NCBI GenBank assembly: GCA_004375895.1
Contig: SOJW01000003.1
Span: 1-46,805, forward strand
Direction of reading: 5' to 3'
DNA length: 46,805 bases
Source of the DNA: Candidatus Stahliibacteriota bacterium
Lineage (GTDB): Bacteria > Hydrothermota > Tepidihabitantia > B3-TA06
Shown here one piece after another: positions 41,158 to 46,805 of the stretch. The translations under genes were made by a program, and so were the position numbers. Every line of letters begins with the position of its first letter. Position 1 is the stretch's first letter. The notes beneath the pieces were generated by a model. It saw only the letters and a program-made list of their open reading frames with translations. It searched no databases and was not told the DNA's origin.

Positions 41158-41616
41158 CTATCGGCCAGAAAAAGCCATAATTAAAATCAGCCACACAGAT
41201 AAGCCTATAATCGTTATAATGCCTGTTACCTGGAAGAAGATGCGCATCTTCACGTGGTATTTGAGGAGCTCGGTCTCACTGTCCTGCTTCAGGTACCTCT
41301 TGGCATGGCTGGACGACTGCAGCAAAAGAATGCCTACGTAAATCGCTATACCGCAGAAGACCAGAACAGAGACAATCAATATCCAACTCGATGAACCGGG
41401 TGAAGTCCCAAGAAACCACACTGGCATGGAAACTGTAAGCAAGGAGAATATGACTGCTAAGGCACCGGAAATGATAATCACCACGCCCAGGAAGCCCACC
41501 CATCCCCTGGTGCCATTTATCTCGATGTCCAGATTCGCCTTTCGACCTACGCTTAAAGGCTCAGTGGGCTGAGGACCGGCTCCAGAGGGAGTAGCTTTGT
41601 TATTGGTTTCTTCCAT
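41158..41616 (-). CDS. DUF5362-type membrane protein, paralogue 2
   Basis: 152 residues with an extra polar N-terminus (about 1-34), then NGTRGWVGFLG and four hydrophobic segments. It shares the YHVKMRIFFQVTGI block with its neighbours. The ATG follows the stop of paralogue 3 after a single base, with AGGAGAG 5 nt upstream, so the two form one operon. Function unknown. Confidence 0.72.
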   Translation of the reverse strand: MEETNNKATPSGAGPQPTEPLSVGRKANLDIEINGTRGWVGFLGVVIIISGALAVIFSLLTVSMPVWFLGTSPGSSSWILIVSVLVFCGIAIYVGILLLQSSSHAKRYLKQDSETELLKYHVKMRIFFQVTGIITIIGLSVWLILIMAFSGR

Positions 41617-41617
41617 T

Positions 41618-42103
41618 TTACTCTCCTAAGCTTGGACTAATTAAGCGAGCCTGCCCTTCCTGCGAATCCTGTAAACAGTGATAATTGAGTGAATGAAGCG
41701 TGCGAGGTCTATCGGGAACGAACATGCCTGCAAATCCTGTAATCAGAGATAATACCAGGGCCCCAATAATCAACAAGCCGGTCAGGGTGAAGTAGGTCTT
41801 GAGTTTGCCGTGATAGGCGGTAAGTTCTTCAGCCTTGCCGGATTTGGCATACCTCTTACCCTTCAGCGAAGCCTGGAACAAAAACACGGCCAGAACAATG
41901 CTTAAAACACTTAAGGCAAGTTCAACCAGGACATCAAGTATACTGGACTGGGGCCTAATAAAGAGCCGAACGATAGAAAACAATGCTGAAGCAAGACTGA
42001 CTATGGCAAGGAAGGCAAGCCAGCCTCGGGTTTTTTCTATCTCTGCTCGAATCCGATCCAGCGTCTCGATGCTCAGACTGGATAAGGTAAGGTCTATTTT
42101 CAT
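41618..42103 (-). CDS. DUF5362-type membrane protein, paralogue 3, with altered C-terminus
   Basis: 161 residues from the ATG after AAGGAGG; a longer frame upstream overlaps the promoter and is rejected. KTRGWLAFLA and YHGKLKTYFTLTGL align it with paralogues 1 and 2. The last 35 residues (FVPDRPRTLHSLNYH onwards) look unlike a membrane segment. A 26-bp imperfect direct repeat (41660-41685 and 41728-41753, 68 bp apart) shows that an insertion shifted the frame. The second copy read in the other frame gives a conventional LSLFTGFAGRAGSLN ending. Confidence 0.7.
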   Translation of the reverse strand: MKIDLTLSSLSIETLDRIRAEIEKTRGWLAFLAIVSLASALFSIVRLFIRPQSSILDVLVELALSVLSIVLAVFLFQASLKGKRYAKSGKAEELTAYHGKLKTYFTLTGLLIIGALVLSLITGFAGMFVPDRPRTLHSLNYHCLQDSQEGQARLISPSLGE

Positions 42104-42136
42104 GAACTCCTCCTTGGTAAATGTTTGTCTACTTAG

Positions 42137-42164
42137 AATATACAAAAAAAATAGGGGATGTCAA
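42137..42164 (-). promoter_or_regulatory. Promoter of DUF5362-type paralogues 3 and 2
   Basis: Minus strand TTGACA (42159-42164), 16-bp spacer, TATATT (42137-42142). Confidence 0.85.
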
Positions 42165-42171
42165 GGCCTGC

Positions 42172-42320
42172 TGCGATCTTTTTGCTTCAGCAAAAAGGAG
42201 CATTAAATAGGGGTCCCCCACCGAAAGCCACACTTCCGGCTGGGGCATAAAGCATAAGGGGGCTCTAGCCTTCTTTTAGATTCTTCCTGCGATTTTTTTC
42301 GCTTGCGAGAAAAGGAGCAT
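42172..42320. repeat. Composite repeat block (A-B-spacer-A), copy 2
   Basis: Family A (42172-42203), B (42210-42246), the shared spacer, and A (42288-42320), nearly identical to 40981-41133 from the B element onward. Confidence 0.9.
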
Positions 42321-42328
42321 TTATTCTC

Positions 42329-42366
42329 GGGGTCCCCAACCGAAAGCGACGCTTTCGGTTGGGGTA
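42329..42366. repeat. Family B hairpin, best-formed copy
   Basis: GGGGT, CCCC, an AACCGAAAGCG/CGCTTTCGGTT-type stem and GGGGTA. It sits 3 bp downstream of the tRNA-Ser(UGA) 3' end and may also act as its terminator. Confidence 0.85.
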
Positions 42367-42369
42367 TTA

Positions 42370-42456
42370 CGGAGGGTGAGGGACTCGAACCCCCAAGCCC
42401 CACTCAAGGGGCGGCAGATTTCAAGTCTGCTGCGTTACCAGTTACGCTAACCCTCC
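42370..42456 (-). tRNA. tRNA-Ser (UGA anticodon)
   Basis: 87-nt type II tRNA on the minus strand: GGAGGGT acceptor strand, D-arm GCGT/ACGC, anticodon stem GCAGA/TCTGC with loop CTTGAAA (anticodon TGA), a long GC-rich variable arm, GGTTCGAGTCC T-arm and discriminator G. CCA is not encoded. Confidence 0.92.
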
Positions 42457-42483
42457 AAATTGCTTCGCAATTTGTCGGTTTAT

Positions 42484-42638
42484 CGTCGGCTTGAGGCCGT
42501 ATGCTAACCTTTCATATTATTTCGCAATCTTACGGGTTACCGTCGGCTTGAGGCCGTACGCTAACCTTTCATATTACTACGCGTTCTTACGGGTTACCGT
42601 CGGCTTGAGGCCGTACGCTAACCTTTCATATTACTACT
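42484..42638 (-). repeat. Three 57-bp tandem hairpin repeats in the tRNA-Ser(UGA) leader
   Basis: Units begin at 42484, 42541 and 42598 (the third partial) and are nearly identical. On the minus strand each folds as GGTTA/TAACC, CGT/ACG and CGGC/GCCG around a CTCAA loop. The TTGACA-16-TATAAA promoter at 42673-42700 would transcribe them ahead of the tRNA. A reading frame runs through them only because 57 is a multiple of three; I do not consider it a gene. Confidence 0.9.
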
Positions 42639-42672
42639 CAATCTGGAGGCCGCATCGGTGCTACGCACCGTC

Positions 42673-42700
42673 TTTATATTATGGCGCTCCAGGTTGTCAA
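42673..42700 (-). promoter_or_regulatory. Promoter of tRNA-Ser(UGA) transcript (P1)
   Basis: Minus strand TTGACA (42695-42700), 16-bp spacer, TATAAA (42673-42678). The RNA would begin next to a CGGTGC/GCACCG hairpin. Confidence 0.85.
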
Positions 42701-42706
42701 GATTAA

Positions 42707-42734
42707 AGCCTACTACTGAAACGACTTATGTCAA
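42707..42734 (-). promoter_or_regulatory. Possible tandem upstream promoter (P2)
   Basis: Minus strand TTGACA (42729-42734), 16-bp spacer, TAGGCT (42707-42712). Confidence 0.5.
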
Positions 42735-42814
42735 GCCCTTACATACCCCGCCGTTCCGATACGTCTCGGTTTGGGTCCTCAATGCCCCCTGTCGCCGGAG
42801 TGTGCGGTGGTTCA

Positions 42815-43453
42815 CTACGTTATAGGGATGTCATGTACCTCCACGTTGCCACATTCCGCGCACGGACGGAAGGTTCTGCGGTGAACCGGAGATAGTCCCA
42901 AGCGACGCAGACAGTCTACATGCTCGCGAGTTGGATAACCTTTGTGTCTTGAAAACTCGTATCCAGGGTATGAGGCATCGAGCTGGCGCATGTAACGATC
43001 ACGTAAAACCTTGGCTACGATTGAAGCCGCTGCCACCGAAAGAGACTGCGCATCGGCCTGTGGAAAGTGTTCCTGGGGCCATGGTAGATCAGGGATCTTC
43101 TGATTACCATCCACGAAAACGAGCTCCGGTTCCACCCGTAGTGCCAAACGCTCGCACGCCCTACGCATCGCCTTGAGTGCGGCTGTCAATATATCGGTTT
43201 CGTCTATCTCCTGAGCTGGAATGAACCCTACGCCTACTCCAAGAGCCTTTGTGAGTATGTTGCTGAAGAGCTCTTGCCGCCGACATGGGGTAAGTTTTTT
43301 TGAGTCGCATACCCCGGCTATCTCGACGCCAGGTGGTAATACAACCGCGGCTCCCACCACCGGCCCTGCCAAAGCCCCGCGCCCTGCTTCATCAACCCCG
43401 CAGAGTAACCTAACCTTCCTCCACGCCTCGAGATCCAGATTTAGTTGCAGCAT
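42815..43453 (-). CDS. rnhB: Ribonuclease HII
   Basis: 212 residues. The RNase HII active-site block VDEAGRGALAGPVV (Asp21, Glu22) is present, with a second Asp in VFVDGNQKIP and a third in YMRQLDASYPGY. The C-terminal block SRHKGYPTREH is also family-typical. It cuts RNA, including single ribonucleotides, out of RNA/DNA hybrids. AAGGAGG lies 6 nt before the ATG. The first 44 bp overlap the end of rplS, a larger overlap than usual, caused by the extended L19 tail. Confidence 0.96.
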   Translation of the reverse strand: MLQLNLDLEAWRKVRLLCGVDEAGRGALAGPVVGAAVVLPPGVEIAGVCDSKKLTPCRRQELFSNILTKALGVGVGFIPAQEIDETDILTAALKAMRRACERLALRVEPELVFVDGNQKIPDLPWPQEHFPQADAQSLSVAAASIVAKVLRDRYMRQLDASYPGYEFSRHKGYPTREHVDCLRRLGLSPVHRRTFRPCAECGNVEVHDIPIT

Positions 43454-43937
43454 CCGTTGCCTCCTTGGATGGAGCCTCTGGGGGTTTCTGTTTAGTTACC
43501 ACATCCGCTGCGGCTTCAGATGCCTCCTCTATAGCCTCCTGGCCGACCGACTTAGCCGTCACCTTGGGTTTCTTCTTTACATCGCCCTTCTTGCGAACCA
43601 CCCGCTCCTTGACGTAACGTCCCTTCCCGACCTTCTCACGCAGGTAGTAAAGCTTGGCGCGACGCACCTTGCCATATCGCACCACCTCTACCTTCTCTAT
43701 CACCGGCGAGTGCAACGGGAATATGCGCTCGATACCGATCCCTTGGGAAATCTTGCGCAACGTAAAGCTGCGATTCGGTCCACTTCCCCGAATCTGGATG
43801 CAAACGCCTTGGAATACCTGAACCTTATCCTTCTTGCCTTCATGGATACGGAAGAAGACCTTAACCGTATCCCCGGGTCCAAACTTCTCAAGATCTGAAC
43901 GCAGAAGTTCCTTTTCAACCTCTATGAGCCTGTTCAT
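43410..43937 (-). CDS. rplS: 50S ribosomal protein L19 with long C-terminal extension
   Basis: 175 residues. The conserved L19 core (about 1-115) includes FGPGDTVKVFFRIHEGKKDKVQVFQGVCI, RKISQGIGIERIFPLHSP and RRAKLYYLREKVGK. It lies at the 30S-50S interface. The tail (about 116-175) is Lys/Ala/Glu-rich (VRKKGDVKKKPKVTA and onwards) and is not part of ordinary L19 (about 115 residues). GGAGG lies 6 nt before the ATG. It overlaps trmD by 23 bp and rnhB by 44 bp. Confidence 0.96.
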   Translation of the reverse strand: MNRLIEVEKELLRSDLEKFGPGDTVKVFFRIHEGKKDKVQVFQGVCIQIRGSGPNRSFTLRKISQGIGIERIFPLHSPVIEKVEVVRYGKVRRAKLYYLREKVGKGRYVKERVVRKKGDVKKKPKVTAKSVGQEAIEEASEAAADVVTKQKPPEAPSKEATDAATKSGSRGVEEG

Positions 43938-44694
43938 CTAAAACCTCCAAAAGCAACATTGGATCTTCATCATCCAGTGGCAACCTAGCCAGAAGATCCG
44001 GTCGACGCGCAAGGGTCTGAGCTAAGGCCTGCTTACGCCTCCACCGGCGAACCTCTTCGTGGTGCCCCGAAAGCAGCACCGCCGGGACACGCCTTCCCAT
44101 AAACTCCTCCGGACGGGTATAGGTCGGGGCGGAAAGCAGGCCGCAGGTAAATGAATCCGTCTCGACCGACTCTTTAGCTCCCACCACACCCCCAAGTAGC
44201 CTTACTATCCCCTCCATCATCACGAGGGCCGCTGCCTCGCCTCCACCTATCACATAATCACCGATCGACAGCTCCTCATCCACCCATTCCCTTATTCGTT
44301 CATCTATCCCCTTGTATCGACTGCAGAGAAAGACGATATGCTCCTTTGCGCTCAGGCGAACGAAGTCTCCCTGGATGAGCCTTGCCCCCTTAGGGGTCGG
44401 CAAAACCACCCAGGGCTTCTCAACGCTTCTCTTCTTCTCTCCCTCCTCTTCACTCCCATCAGAGACTACGCCTAACTCCTTCAGCGCCCCCAACACCGGC
44501 TCCACCTTGAGCACCATACCACCTCCACCTCCGTATGGCTCATCGTCTATACTGCGATATGAATCCTGTGCAAAATCTCGCAGATGGAGGACGCTTATCT
44601 CTACCGCTCCCCGCTCCTGTGCGATCCTCAGATGGCCGCTCCAAAGAGCACTCTGCAGGTAGCAAGGCAGCCCTGATAGGATCGTAATCCGCAG
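43915..44694 (-). CDS. trmD: tRNA (guanine-N1)-methyltransferase TrmD, predicted CTG start
   Basis: 259 residues when read from CTG 44694. The trefoil-knot methyltransferase core is clear: SIDDEPYGGGGGMVLKVEP, HIVFLCSRYKGIDERI, the SIGDYVIGGGEAAALVMMEG knot and VPAVLLSGHHEEVRRWRRKQAL. It makes m1G37 in tRNAs. The N-terminal 59 residues (RITILSGLP, EISVLHLRDFAQDSYRSIDDEPYGGG) align with the family but have no ATG, GTG or TTG. An in-frame TGA lies five codons before the CTG, which itself follows GAGAGGAGG by 5 nt. The first ordinary start codon (ATG 44517) would delete the conserved N-terminus. An acidic insertion (SDGSEEEGEKKRSVE) is also present. Confidence 0.92.
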   Translation of the reverse strand: MRITILSGLPCYLQSALWSGHLRIAQERGAVEISVLHLRDFAQDSYRSIDDEPYGGGGGMVLKVEPVLGALKELGVVSDGSEEEGEKKRSVEKPWVVLPTPKGARLIQGDFVRLSAKEHIVFLCSRYKGIDERIREWVDEELSIGDYVIGGGEAAALVMMEGIVRLLGGVVGAKESVETDSFTCGLLSAPTYTRPEEFMGRRVPAVLLSGHHEEVRRWRRKQALAQTLARRPDLLARLPLDDEDPMLLLEVLDEQAHRG

Positions 44695-44740
44695 GATAAC
44701 CTCCTCTCACGCCACAGACGCGCTGCTGTAGACATGCAAG

Positions 44741-44768
44741 CGACCTTGTGTGAGTCCACAGAAGGTCG
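44741..44768. promoter_or_regulatory. Hairpin in the khpA-trmD gap
   Basis: CGACCT and TGTG pair with CACA and AGGTCG (2-nt bulge) in the gap where rimM would normally lie. No T-run follows. Confidence 0.45.
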
Positions 44769-44785
44769 ATTGTGAAGCAAATTAT

Positions 44786-45016
44786 CTACTCGATAATCTC
44801 TAGCTGGGCTCGTTTGCCCTTCTTCATCGAAGCTGCGGTCAAGATTGTCCGGATCGCCTTCGCCATCCGGCCTTCCTTGCCAATCACCTTGCCCAGATCA
44901 CCTTCGCCGACTTTAAGCTCATAAATAATGGTCCTCTCGCCGGCTATCTCTTGGATCTGAACGTCGTCAGGGTTATCGACCAGGGCTTTTACCACGTACT
45001 CAAGCAGTTCCTTCAT
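44786..45016 (-). CDS. khpA: KH-domain RNA-binding protein KhpA
   Basis: 76 residues with the GxxG KH loop VIGKEGRMA (about 44-52) and the family's [18 protein letters not shown] start. KhpA binds RNA, often as a partner of KhpB. It sits between rpsP and trmD, its usual position. AAGGAGG lies 5 nt before the ATG. It overlaps the rpsP end by 17 bp. Confidence 0.93.
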   Translation of the reverse strand: MKELLEYVVKALVDNPDDVQIQEIAGERTIIYELKVGEGDLGKVIGKEGRMAKAIRTILTAASMKKGKRAQLEIIE

Positions 45017-45431
45017 CGCTGCCTCCTTCTCTGTCTGCTACATCAGGTTTAGGCTGTTCTGTCTTCTCGACTTCGAGTGGTTCTGTCTTCTTTTCTGTTT
45101 TATCCTCTACTTTTTTCTCTTCTGCTTCTACCGCAGGTTCGGTTTCGGGCTGCTCGGATACCTCTTCCGCCGTGGCACTAACCTCAGGAGCTTGCTGCTC
45201 ACGACGAAGGCGTCTTAGCAGTGCCTTAACTCGAGGAGTCATCTTGGCTCCATGATCAAGCCAGTAGTCAAGCCTTGCCTCCTCGATGCTAAATGCCTGG
45301 GCACCACGGGGATCGTAGTTTCCGAGCGACTCAATGTAAGCGCCGTCGCGCGCTTTACGTACGTCGGTTACAACAACACGGTAATGAGGATCCTTCTTTG
45401 CTCCAAATCGCTTCAAACGAATCTTTACCAA
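45000..45431 (-). CDS. rpsP: 30S ribosomal protein S16 with long acidic C-terminal tail
   Basis: 143 residues from TTG 45431, which follows AGGAGA. The S16 core begins [22 protein letters not shown] and includes LGNYDPRG and [20 protein letters not shown] longer frame upstream contains the promoter -35 and -10 and cannot be translated from its transcript. The tail (about 80-143) is Glu/Lys-rich (for example [20 protein letters not shown]) and absent from ordinary S16 (about 80-90 residues). First gene of the rpsP-khpA-trmD-rplS-rnhB operon. Confidence 0.93.
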   Translation of the reverse strand: MVKIRLKRFGAKKDPHYRVVVTDVRKARDGAYIESLGNYDPRGAQAFSIEEARLDYWLDHGAKMTPRVKALLRRLRREQQAPEVSATAEEVSEQPETEPAVEAEEKKVEDKTEKKTEPLEVEKTEQPKPDVADREGGSDEGTA

Positions 45432-45468
45432 ACCTATCTCCTTATCCGTTCGCAGTCCTTTAACCTTA

Positions 45469-45497
45469 ATCTTAACAAGAAACAACGCCATGTCAAG
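45469..45497 (-). promoter_or_regulatory. Promoter of the rpsP operon
   Basis: Minus strand TTGACA (45492-45497), 17-bp spacer, TAAGAT (45469-45474). Confidence 0.82.
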
Positions 45498-45599
45498 CTC
45501 AATAGGAGGTATGTGCGGCAAGAGATCGTTACCGGGGAGGCAGAGGATGGGTGATAGCTAATCATCTCCTCTTACAGACAGACTCCAGGGAAGAGTTGT

Positions 45600-45811
45600 A
45601 GGGGCACGCTGTGCCGTGCCTTTACCTTACTTATTGCAAATTTGCTCCGTTGCCGTCGCCCTTCGGTCAAAATGCAAAATGCAAAATGCTCCGAAGGACG
45701 ACGGCGAAGCAATCTCATAGGTCTGTGGAGTATATGAGATTGCCACGCGGCTTTCAGCCGCTCGCAACGACCGATTCTCTGCGATCTTTTGCCCCCAGGC
45801 AAAAGGAGCAT
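45600..45811. repeat. Repeat cluster
   Basis: A GGGGCACGCTGTGCC-type short palindrome (about 45602), a GCCGTCGCCCTTCGG / CCGAAGGACGACGGC inverted pair around an AAATGCAAAATGC tract (about 45651-45706), a GAGATTGC...CGCAACGAC palindrome (45736-45771) and family A (45780-45811). No gene is seen. Confidence 0.75.
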
Positions 45812-45818
45812 TATAAAC

Positions 45819-45846
45819 TTGACAAAGCACACGTAAACGGTAGTAT
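45819..45846 (+). promoter_or_regulatory. Promoter of TPR gene (near-leaderless)
   Basis: TTGACA (45819-45824), 16-bp spacer, TAGTAT (45841-45846), then 8 nt to the ATG at 45855. Confidence 0.82.
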
Positions 45847-45854
45847 TGGGCATA

Positions 45855-46805
45855 ATGGCTAACAAGGGTGAAACAGGAGCTTCTGGCAGAAAAACATCCC
45901 CAAAAGCCGGTAAGGCTACCAAATCTAAGACCTTAAAGAAACGTCTCCCAGAAAAATTGGGGTGGTGGAGTCTTTGGATTGGCGTTGCTGGTCTTGTTTC
46001 AGGTTTGATTATCGGTATCGGTGGGTTGATATTGAGCAGGTCTTCTGCAATGGAGAGAGCAGAACTCAGGAGGGAAATACGTAGATTTGAGTGGCAAGGG
46101 CGCACAGATGAAATGTATGTAAGCCCCTTTTACGAAATCGAAGACCCTGCCCTTGCCAACATTATTACTTATGGATTAGAGGCGTATAGAGAATATGAAT
46201 ACGATGGAGCAATAGCTTATTTCCGCTCGGCAATGGAACTTACTACTGAGACAGACACAGCACTCGATCTTTCCCTGCTAAACTTTATTGGGGTAAGTCA
46301 GATAAAAAGCAGTGCTTACAAAGACGCGGAGCAGACCTTCCTTGAGATGATCCGCATCGCCGAGAAGGCTAAGATCGAAGAAGCACCGGCCTTTGCCTAC
46401 GGCAACATCGGTCTTGTCTATCGAACCCTGGGCGAGCTTGATAAGGCGTTGGAGTATCACCAGAAGGCTTTGAAGATCAACGAGCAGATTGGCAGACTTC
46501 AAGGACAGGCTAACCAACTCGGCAACATCGGCATTGTCTATCAAGACTTAGGCGAGCCTGAGAAGGCGCTTGAGTATTACGAGCGAGCATTGGAGATCAA
46601 CAAAAAGATCGGCGATCTCGAAGGGAAAGTTAAAGACCTCGGCAACATCGGCATTGTCTACCAAACCCTGGGCGAGCCGCACAAGGCGCTTGAGTATTAC
46701 GAGCAGATTTTGAAGATACACGAAAAGATCGGCGATCTCGAAGGGAAAGCTAAAGACCTCGGCAACATCGGCCTTGTATATCACACCCTGGGCAAGCCGC
46801 ACAAG
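45855..46805 (+). CDS. Membrane-anchored TPR protein (3' end outside window)
   Basis: 317 codons, open to the window edge. A Lys-rich cytoplasmic start (MANKGETGASGRKTSPKAGK) is followed by one transmembrane helix (about 38-61: LWIGVAGLVSGLIIGIGGLIL), a linker helix and then TPR repeats. From about residue 193 the repeats are 40 residues long and nearly identical (GNIGIVYQTLGEPHKALEYY, KIGDLEGKAKDL), reflecting a 120-bp DNA repeat. The 40-residue spacing is typical of TPR_12-type proteins that act as protein-interaction scaffolds. In such genes a signalling output domain often lies further downstream, which cannot be seen here. The ATG lies 8 nt after the -10 and has no Shine-Dalgarno. Confidence 0.87.
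   Translation, partial: MANKGETGASGRKTSPKAGKATKSKTLKKRLPEKLGWWSLWIGVAGLVSGLIIGIGGLILSRSSAMERAELRREIRRFEWQGRTDEMYVSPFYEIEDPALANIITYGLEAYREYEYDGAIAYFRSAMELTTETDTALDLSLLNFIGVSQIKSSAYKDAEQTFLEMIRIAEKAKIEEAPAFAYGNIGLVYRTLGELDKALEYHQKALKINEQIGRLQGQANQLGNIGIVYQDLGEPEKALEYYERALEINKKIGDLEGKVKDLGNIGIVYQTLGEPHKALEYYEQILKIHEKIGDLEGKAKDLGNIGLVYHTLGKPHK

Noticed and set aside
42484-42638. CRISPR array
   Set aside because: The three units are tandem with near-identical sequence throughout, so there are no unique spacers, and no cas genes are present.
42491-42706. Repetitive small protein over the 57-bp repeats
   Set aside because: It opposes the predicted tRNA transcript, has no ribosome-binding site, and is open only because the repeat unit is divisible by three.
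45432-45521. 30-residue N-terminal extension of S16
   Set aside because: It overlaps the TTGACA-17-TAAGAT promoter; S16 homologues begin at VKIRLKRFG.
46278-46802. Two minus-strand ORFs at the window end
   Set aside because: They are antisense shadows of the TPR repeats; the plus-strand frame is open, with a promoter, a transmembrane helix and clear TPR signatures.

Overview
The window is a bacterial chromosome segment of roughly 50% GC. It opens in the 3' half of a 23S rRNA gene and ends inside a TPR-repeat gene. Two or three secreted proteins end in the Ig-like/FlgD-like C-terminal sorting domain seen in FCB-group bacteria and neighbouring candidate phyla. There is also a PorE-like OmpA lipoprotein, paralogous secreted and coiled-coil lipoproteins, and very many dispersed palindromic repeats. 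Together these suggest an uncultured FCB-like lineage (WOR-3/TA06-like); that placement is inference. I see no phage, plasmid, IS transposase or CRISPR array.

Layout. 1-3037: 23S rRNA 3' half with its own terminator, a SIR2-like gene, then a 5S rRNA with its own promoter and terminator. 3088-6398: a secreted papain-fold protein with a sorting domain, a SAM methyltransferase and a PEP-CTERM-type polysaccharide deacetylase. 6969-8770: a FakA/FakB-type fatty-acid kinase pair. 8948-10866: a glycosyltransferase and PlsY behind a tiny upstream ORF. 11050-12006: a RelE/ParE-type toxin-antitoxin pair and a winged-helix-like protein. 12069-16072: a methyltransferase/ATP-grasp fusion divergent from a GNAT-like acyltransferase and a membrane protein. 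16143-23770: a DUF4388/Roadblock protein, a sorting-domain relic, the PorE-like lipoprotein, a large SBBP beta-propeller secreted protein and a PflX-type radical SAM enzyme. 24221-26195: an AT-rich KAP-family NTPase followed by a repeat graveyard. 26195-28626: a tandemly duplicated cassette of lipoprotein plus secreted protein. 28863-37265: a CPA2 antiporter fused to a PTS EIIA domain, a nitroreductase, two paralogous membrane proteins with a nitroreductase relic between them, a toroid protein, a CBM9/DUF5916 outer-membrane protein and a YhhQ transporter. 37402-38756: a PIN-domain toxin and partner. 38763-42734: gltX, two tRNA-Ser genes and three paralogous small membrane proteins. 42815-45431: an rpsP-khpA-trmD-rplS-rnhB operon without rimM. 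45855-end: the TPR protein.

The strongest unifying signal is promoter architecture. More than twenty sites read TTGAC(A/T/C)-N16-TAnnnT (a few use 15 or 17 bp). At about ten of them the start codon lies only 5-8 nt after the -10, so the mRNA should begin at the start codon. These genes have no Shine-Dalgarno, whereas genes with real leaders carry a good AGGAGG. Extensive leaderless transcription is therefore predicted for this organism. One leaderless 28-codon ORF ends directly against the ATG of plsY and probably drives its translation by coupling.

A second theme is repeat-driven genome remodelling: several families of 30-50 bp palindromes, composite repeat blocks, duplicated gene cassettes, and gene relics left by duplication and deletion.
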